Part shown: piece after piece, positions 6,051 to 9,182 of the stretch
Layout: every line of letters begins with the position of its first letter
How positions within the stretch are numbered: the first letter of the stretch is position 1
Origin: Chloroflexota bacterium
GTDB taxonomy: Bacteria > Chloroflexota > UBA6077 > JADZDV01
Length of the DNA: 9,182 bases
Reading direction: 5' to 3'
Assembly: GCA_020850915.1 (NCBI GenBank)
Contig: JADZDV010000057.1
Span: 1-9,182 of the forward strand
The notes under the pieces: generated by a model
Database searches by the model: none
Told to the model about the DNA's origin: nothing
The model's input: only the letters and a program-made list of their open reading frames with translations
Translations under genes and position numbers: made by a program

Positions 6051-7951
6051 ACAACCTGCCGATCATGCTGGCAGGCAAGCCGTTCGCGCTGATCTACCCG
6101 CTGGCGCTCTTCCTCGCGGTTGGGCTCTCGCTGCTCTGCACGCCGCTGGTGATGCGTCTGGCAACGCGCTATGGCTACGTGGCCCGTCCGAGCGTCGACC
6201 GGTGGCACAAGAAGCCGACGCCCCTGCTTGGCGGCATCGCCATCTACCTCGCGACGATCCCCGTCTTCGTTCTGCTGCCGGAGCCGAAATTCGGCGATGC
6301 GCTCGAGCACTTCTGGGGCCTCATCATCGGGGCGACCATCGTCTTCGCGCTTGGGCTGTACGACGACTTGAAGGGACTCTCGCCCAGCGCGAAGTCGCTC
6401 GGCATCATCGTCGCGAGCAGCGTGACGCTGCTCCAGTTCGGACCTCCAGGCGCTATCAATCGAATTCCGTTCGCGCTTGTCATGGTGCCGCTGATGCTGC
6501 TCTTCATGCTCGGCGTCACCAATGCCTTCAACTTGCTCGACAACATGGACGGACTCTCGGCAGGCATCGCCATGATCGTGGCGCTGACCCTGTTCGGCTA
6601 CAACCATCTCCAGGGTGACCGCCAGACGGCCACACTGGCACTCCTGGTCGCGGGCGCCTGCGCTGGCTTTCTGGTCTTCAACTTCAACCCGGCGCGCGTC
6701 TTCATGGGTGACTGCGGCAGCCTCCTGCTGGGCTTCATCCTGAGCAGCTCGGTCGTGCTCGGCTCGGCGAAGAAGCCCGGCGAGCTGCTCGTGACCCTGC
6801 TCATTCCCGTGGCCGTGATGGCGCTGCCAATCCTCGACACCACGCTTGTCACGATCATCCGAGCGGCCAACCGCCGGCCGATCTCGCAGGGTGGCCGAGA
6901 CCACCTCTCGCACCGCCTCGTCGCGCTCGGCCTGAGCGAGCGGCAGGCGGTCCTCTTGCTCTGGCTGATCAGCGCCGCCGCGGGCCTCCTCGCGATCACC
7001 TCGAGCTTCCTGGGACCGTGGATCAGCATCTCGCTGGCCGGTCTGCTCGGCGCGGGAATCGCCCTCTTCGGCGTCTACCTCGGGCAGGTCGGTGTCTACA
7101 CCGAGGCGCAGGTGCAGCTCCTCGAGCGCACGAACGGCCTCGTCGGTCGGCTTGTCGTCGGTGGCAGCTCCCTGTACAAGCGCCAGTTCAGCGGCATCAT
7201 CCTGGACATCGCGCTCATCAGCATCTCCCTGCTGGCCGCCTACCTGATCAAAGAAGAGGGCGTGCTCGAAAAGCGCTTCGTCGAGCAGTTCGTCCAGATC
7301 TACCCGTTCATGGTGGGCATCAAGATCTCACTGCTCTACGCCTTCGGCGCCTACCGCGCGATCTGGCGTTTCGTCGGACCGTCCGACATCAAGCGGATTG
7401 GATACGCCTGTATCCTCGGCTCCTGCCTGGCGGTGCCCGCTATCTGGGCGGTCTACCGCGCCGAGGCCCTCAACCGCTCCGTCCTGCTGATCGACGCGGT
7501 GCTGTGTGTGGTGCTGGTCGTGCTGTCTCGCATGTCGTTCATCATCATCCGCGACCTGATCGCTCGCCTCCAGCGCGGCGATCAGCGCCGCACCCTGATC
7601 GTCGGCGCGAACGACGTCGGAGAGCTGGTCCTGCGGGCCATGTCTCGTGCGAGACGGCGAGAGTACCAGGTTGTCGGCTTCCTGGACGACGATCCGACGC
7701 GCCAGCACCTGGCGATCCACAGTATCCCCGTGCTTGGCAAGACAGACGATCTGGAGCAGGCGATCCGGAAGACCGGAGCAGGCGAGGTCATTGTCGCGGT
7801 GCCGTCCGTCGCGGCGCGTCAAGCGCTGAGCGCGCGCGCCGTCGCGGCCGGGGCCGTCTGCCGAGACGCACCTGACTTCTTCCGCCACCTCATCGACGGC
7901 GAGCCCGCCGCCAATGGCCACGCGCCGAATGGCCACCGTCCATCCGCATAG
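6047..7951 (+). CDS. WecA/MraY-type sugar-1-phosphate transferase fused to a CapD/WbaP-type N-terminal module
   Basis: This 634-residue protein has two parts. Residues 1-345 are a complete polytopic transferase of the WecA/TagO/MraY superfamily, with about 11 helices and the expected motifs: LYDDLKG (Asp106, Asp107), NAFNLLDNMDGLSAG (Asp165, Asp168), FMGDCGS (Asp222) and GGRDHLSHRL (282-291). It should transfer a HexNAc-1-phosphate from UDP-sugar to undecaprenyl phosphate and so start the glycan. Residues about 378-615 add four helices (about 382-401, 419-436, 450-470, 479-498) and a Rossmann-like domain with LIVGANDVGE (517-526) and VVGFLDDDP (542-550), as in the N-terminal half of CapD/WbpM dehydratases and of WbaP/WcaJ. 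No SDR catalytic domain and no small phosphoglycosyltransferase domain follows; the protein ends in an NGH-repeat tail. The VanZ gene follows after 12 nt. Confidence 0.9.
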   Translation: MNNLPIMLAGKPFALIYPLALFLAVGLSLLCTPLVMRLATRYGYVARPSVDRWHKKPTPLLGGIAIYLATIPVFVLLPEPKFGDALEHFWGLIIGATIVFALGLYDDLKGLSPSAKSLGIIVASSVTLLQFGPPGAINRIPFALVMVPLMLLFMLGVTNAFNLLDNMDGLSAGIAMIVALTLFGYNHLQGDRQTATLALLVAGACAGFLVFNFNPARVFMGDCGSLLLGFILSSSVVLGSAKKPGELLVTLLIPVAVMALPILDTTLVTIIRAANRRPISQGGRDHLSHRLVALGLSERQAVLLLWLISAAAGLLAITSSFLGPWISISLAGLLGAGIALFGVYLGQVGVYTEAQVQLLERTNGLVGRLVVGGSSLYKRQFSGIILDIALISISLLAAYLIKEEGVLEKRFVEQFVQIYPFMVGIKISLLYAFGAYRAIWRFVGPSDIKRIGYACILGSCLAVPAIWAVYRAEALNRSVLLIDAVLCVVLVVLSRMSFIIIRDLIARLQRGDQRRTLIVGANDVGELVLRAMSRARRREYQVVGFLDDDPTRQHLAIHSIPVLGKTDDLEQAIRKTGAGEVIVAVPSVAARQALSARAVAAGAVCRDAPDFFRHLIDGEPAANGHAPNGHRPSA

Positions 7952-7953
7952 GC

Positions 7954-7958
7954 GGAGG
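7954..7958 (+). promoter_or_regulatory. ribosome binding site of the VanZ gene
   Basis: GGAGG lies 5 nt before GTG 7964. An in-frame GTG at 7958 would overlap this signal and have none of its own, so 7964 is preferred. The site begins only 2 nt after the stop of the WecA-fusion gene, consistent with one operon. Confidence 0.6.
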
Positions 7959-7963
7959 TGAGC

Positions 7964-8416
7964 GTGCTCGGGACGTGGCTTTCAGTTGGCGTGTGGATGA
8001 CGCTGATCCTGCTGAACTCCTCCGTTCCCGGCACGCCCAGTACTCTGCCCGGCCCGCTCACGACGCTGTTTGGGAAAGGCGGTCACGTCGTCGAGTACTC
8101 CGTTCTTGGCCTGCTCGTGACCCAGGCGCTCTCCGTCTCACGGGGTGGCCTGCGTGTCTCCGCTCGACCCGCCGTGGCGATGGCCGTCGTGCTGTGCGTC
8201 GCGTTCGCACTGGCGGACGAGCTGCGTCAGTTGTTCGTGCCTGGACGCGCGGCAACGCTGTCGGACCCGGTGCTGGACGGGATATCAGCCTTTGCTGGCG
8301 CCTGGGGCTGCCGCCGGTTTGTACTCGTGAGTCGACCGCGTGAAGCCGAGCAGGCGGCCAGCGGCCGAGAGGACAGCGTAGCTTGCGAACGGAGCGATGA
8401 ACAGGTACATCGGTAG
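7964..8416 (+). CDS. VanZ-family membrane protein
   Basis: This 150-residue protein starts with a hydrophobic helix containing LLNSSVPG, then has KGGHVVEYSVLGLLV, a third helix (AVAMAVVLCVAFALADE), and DELRQLFVPGRAATLSD followed by PVLDGISAFAGAWG. The H-x-x-E-Y-x-x-L-G and D-E-x-x-Q-x-x-x-P-G-R patterns and the DxxxD segment are the VanZ-family signature. The family is named after a teicoplanin-resistance protein, but most members are of unknown function and many lie in surface-polysaccharide loci; resistance should not be assumed. The last ~35 residues are hydrophilic and lie in DNA that also encodes the C-terminus of the opposite gene. GTG 7964 was chosen because of GGAGG 5 nt upstream. It closes the operon that begins at 4875. 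Confidence 0.88.
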   Translation: MLGTWLSVGVWMTLILLNSSVPGTPSTLPGPLTTLFGKGGHVVEYSVLGLLVTQALSVSRGGLRVSARPAVAMAVVLCVAFALADELRQLFVPGRAATLSDPVLDGISAFAGAWGCRRFVLVSRPREAEQAASGREDSVACERSDEQVHR

Positions 8417-9182
8417 CACCTGGCGGTAGCCGTAGCTGTTTGGCAGGAAGACGGTCATGATGGCCAGATGCAGCCACACGAAGCTGTGGAGCAGCCGGGC
8501 CTCCCGCGTGCGGGCAGCGGGCAGCAGGAAGCTCAGCAAGTAGAGCAGGCAGAGGGCGACCAGCTCGTAGCGAAGCCCTTGCTCTCCTTCCAGGGCGAAC
8601 GAGAGACCGACGCTGTAGAGCGCGAGCGGCGGCAGGGTAGCCAGGTAGCCCAGCGGGTCCTGGCGCACGAACTCGAGGATCTCCCGGCTCGAGCGGTCGA
8701 GACCGAGGGCGTTGTAGAGCGGCACCTCGTAGATCTTGCCGGTGCGGACCTGGTCGGTCAGGGGGTGCGCCAGCGCGAGCGTCGCCCCCGCGTTCGCCGC
8801 GGTGAGAGCGGGTCGCCCCGAAACGACGAAGTTCCGGACGGGTACGAGTACGACGATCGCCCAGCAGGCCACCAGGCACACTGCGAGGTACCGAAGCGCG
8901 TCCCTCAGCACCACGCCCTGGCGCCGGAAGCCGGCCGCGACCACGCCCAGCGCAAGCGGGACCCAGCCCATCGTCGGTCCTCGCGTCACCGCGCACAGGC
9001 CCAGCAGCACGCCCGCGATCGCGGCTACAAGGGCTCGTGGTCGGCGCATGAGGTGCAGCAGCGCCAGCGCGGCGGCCGGCAGGAGCCAGAAGTAGAGATT
9101 CTCGGAGAGCAGCCGTCGCGCCACCCACTCGAACAGCAGCGGAAAGAGGCCGCAGAGCATCGCGAACGCCAGCCAGGCGGTA
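8285..9182 (-). CDS. GT39/ArnT-like membrane glycosyltransferase, C-terminal part, enters from right edge
   Basis: The frame is open from the right edge (9181) to TGA at 8287-8285, giving 298 residues of the C-terminal part. Repeated hydrophobic helices are broken by typical family motifs: GLCAVTRGPTMGWVPLAL, then VPVRNFVVSGRPALTAANAG (the PxxRNxxxxG segment of GT39-like enzymes), QDPLGYL, and near the end YGYRQVLPMYLFIAPFASY, matching the R-x-x-x-P segment of the last helices. Such enzymes transfer sugars from polyprenyl-phosphate donors outside the cytoplasmic membrane. The catalytic first loop lies outside the window. A 23-residue hydrophilic tail after the last helix overlaps the end of the VanZ gene on the other strand. 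An alternative frame on the same strand (8058-9128) is Arg/Pro/Gly-rich with no membrane segments and is a shadow. Confidence 0.86.
   Translation of the reverse strand, partial: TAWLAFAMLCGLFPLLFEWVARRLLSENLYFWLLPAAALALLHLMRRPRALVAAIAGVLLGLCAVTRGPTMGWVPLALGVVAAGFRRQGVVLRDALRYLAVCLVACWAIVVLVPVRNFVVSGRPALTAANAGATLALAHPLTDQVRTGKIYEVPLYNALGLDRSSREILEFVRQDPLGYLATLPPLALYSVGLSFALEGEQGLRYELVALCLLYLLSFLLPAARTREARLLHSFVWLHLAIMTVFLPNSYGYRQVLPMYLFIAPFASYAVLSAAGRLLGFTRSTHEYKPAAAPGASKG

Noticed and set aside
6011..6913. Minus-strand open frame of 300 codons opposite the WecA-fusion gene
   Set aside because: Composition is Glu/Arg/His/Gln-rich, the usual antisense pattern of a GC-rich hydrophobic gene; the plus strand carries all transferase motifs.
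7913..7936. Repeat AATGGCCAC twice, 15 nt apart, near the end of the WecA-fusion gene
   Set aside because: Only two copies, coding for NGH-A-P-NGH in a low-complexity tail; too little to call a repeat element.
8355..8367. Hairpin CGGCC-AGC-GGCCG between the convergent genes as a bidirectional terminator
   Set aside because: The stem is only 5 bp, no T-run follows on either strand, and it lies within coding sequence of both genes.
7964..8416. VanZ gene as a glycopeptide-resistance determinant
   Set aside because: No vanHAX, vanRS or vanY genes are nearby and VanZ-family proteins are widespread in surface-glycan loci; only the family assignment is supported.
8058..9128. Long minus-strand open frame of 356 codons
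   Set aside because: It is Arg/Pro/Gly/Ala-rich without hydrophobic segments and overlaps a frame on the same strand with clear membrane helices and family motifs.

Overview
This is a GC-rich bacterial window (roughly two thirds G+C by eye, frequent GTG starts) that looks like part of a cell-surface polysaccharide or glycolipid biosynthesis locus. No rRNA, tRNA, transposase or CRISPR was seen, so the taxon is uncertain. The style of the proteins, with many GT-C membrane glycosyltransferases and a WecA-like transferase fused to a CapD-type N-terminal module, would fit Chloroflexota or a similar high-GC, non-proteobacterial lineage. That is a guess, not a measurement.

Layout. (a) 1-489, minus strand: N-terminal part of a GT-C (GT39/ArnT-like) membrane glycosyltransferase that runs off the left edge. 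(b) 490-741: divergent intergenic region with a candidate promoter in each direction. (c) 742-4763, plus strand: a membrane-anchored SGNH/GDSL hydrolase, a multi-spanning membrane protein of unassigned family (GT-C-like) and a GT39-like membrane glycosyltransferase. These could form one transcription unit that ends at an intrinsic-terminator-like hairpin at 4825-4860. (d) 4875-8416, plus strand: a tight three-gene operon with its own strong promoter (TTGACC-N18-TATACT at 4789-4818). It encodes a GT4-family glycosyltransferase, a WecA/MraY-type sugar-1-phosphate transferase fused to a CapD/WbaP-type four-helix plus nucleotide-binding module, and a VanZ-family membrane protein. (e) 8285-9182, minus strand: C-terminal part of another GT39-like membrane glycosyltransferase that runs in from the right edge and overlaps the VanZ gene tail-to-tail by 132 bp.

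How the genes may work together (inference). The WecA-like fusion would start a glycan on undecaprenyl phosphate at the cytoplasmic face, and the GT4 enzyme would add a sugar from a nucleotide donor. The GT-C membrane proteins would add or transfer sugars from polyprenyl-phosphate-linked donors on the outer face, and the anchored SGNH enzyme could add, remove or hydrolyse ester substituents there. VanZ proteins are common in such loci but their role is unclear. No flippase, polymerase, chain-length regulator or exporter is visible here, so the full pathway cannot be reconstructed.

The most interesting points are the unusual domain fusion, the compact promoter/inverted repeat/terminator block before the GT4 gene, and the convergent overlap at 8285-8416.
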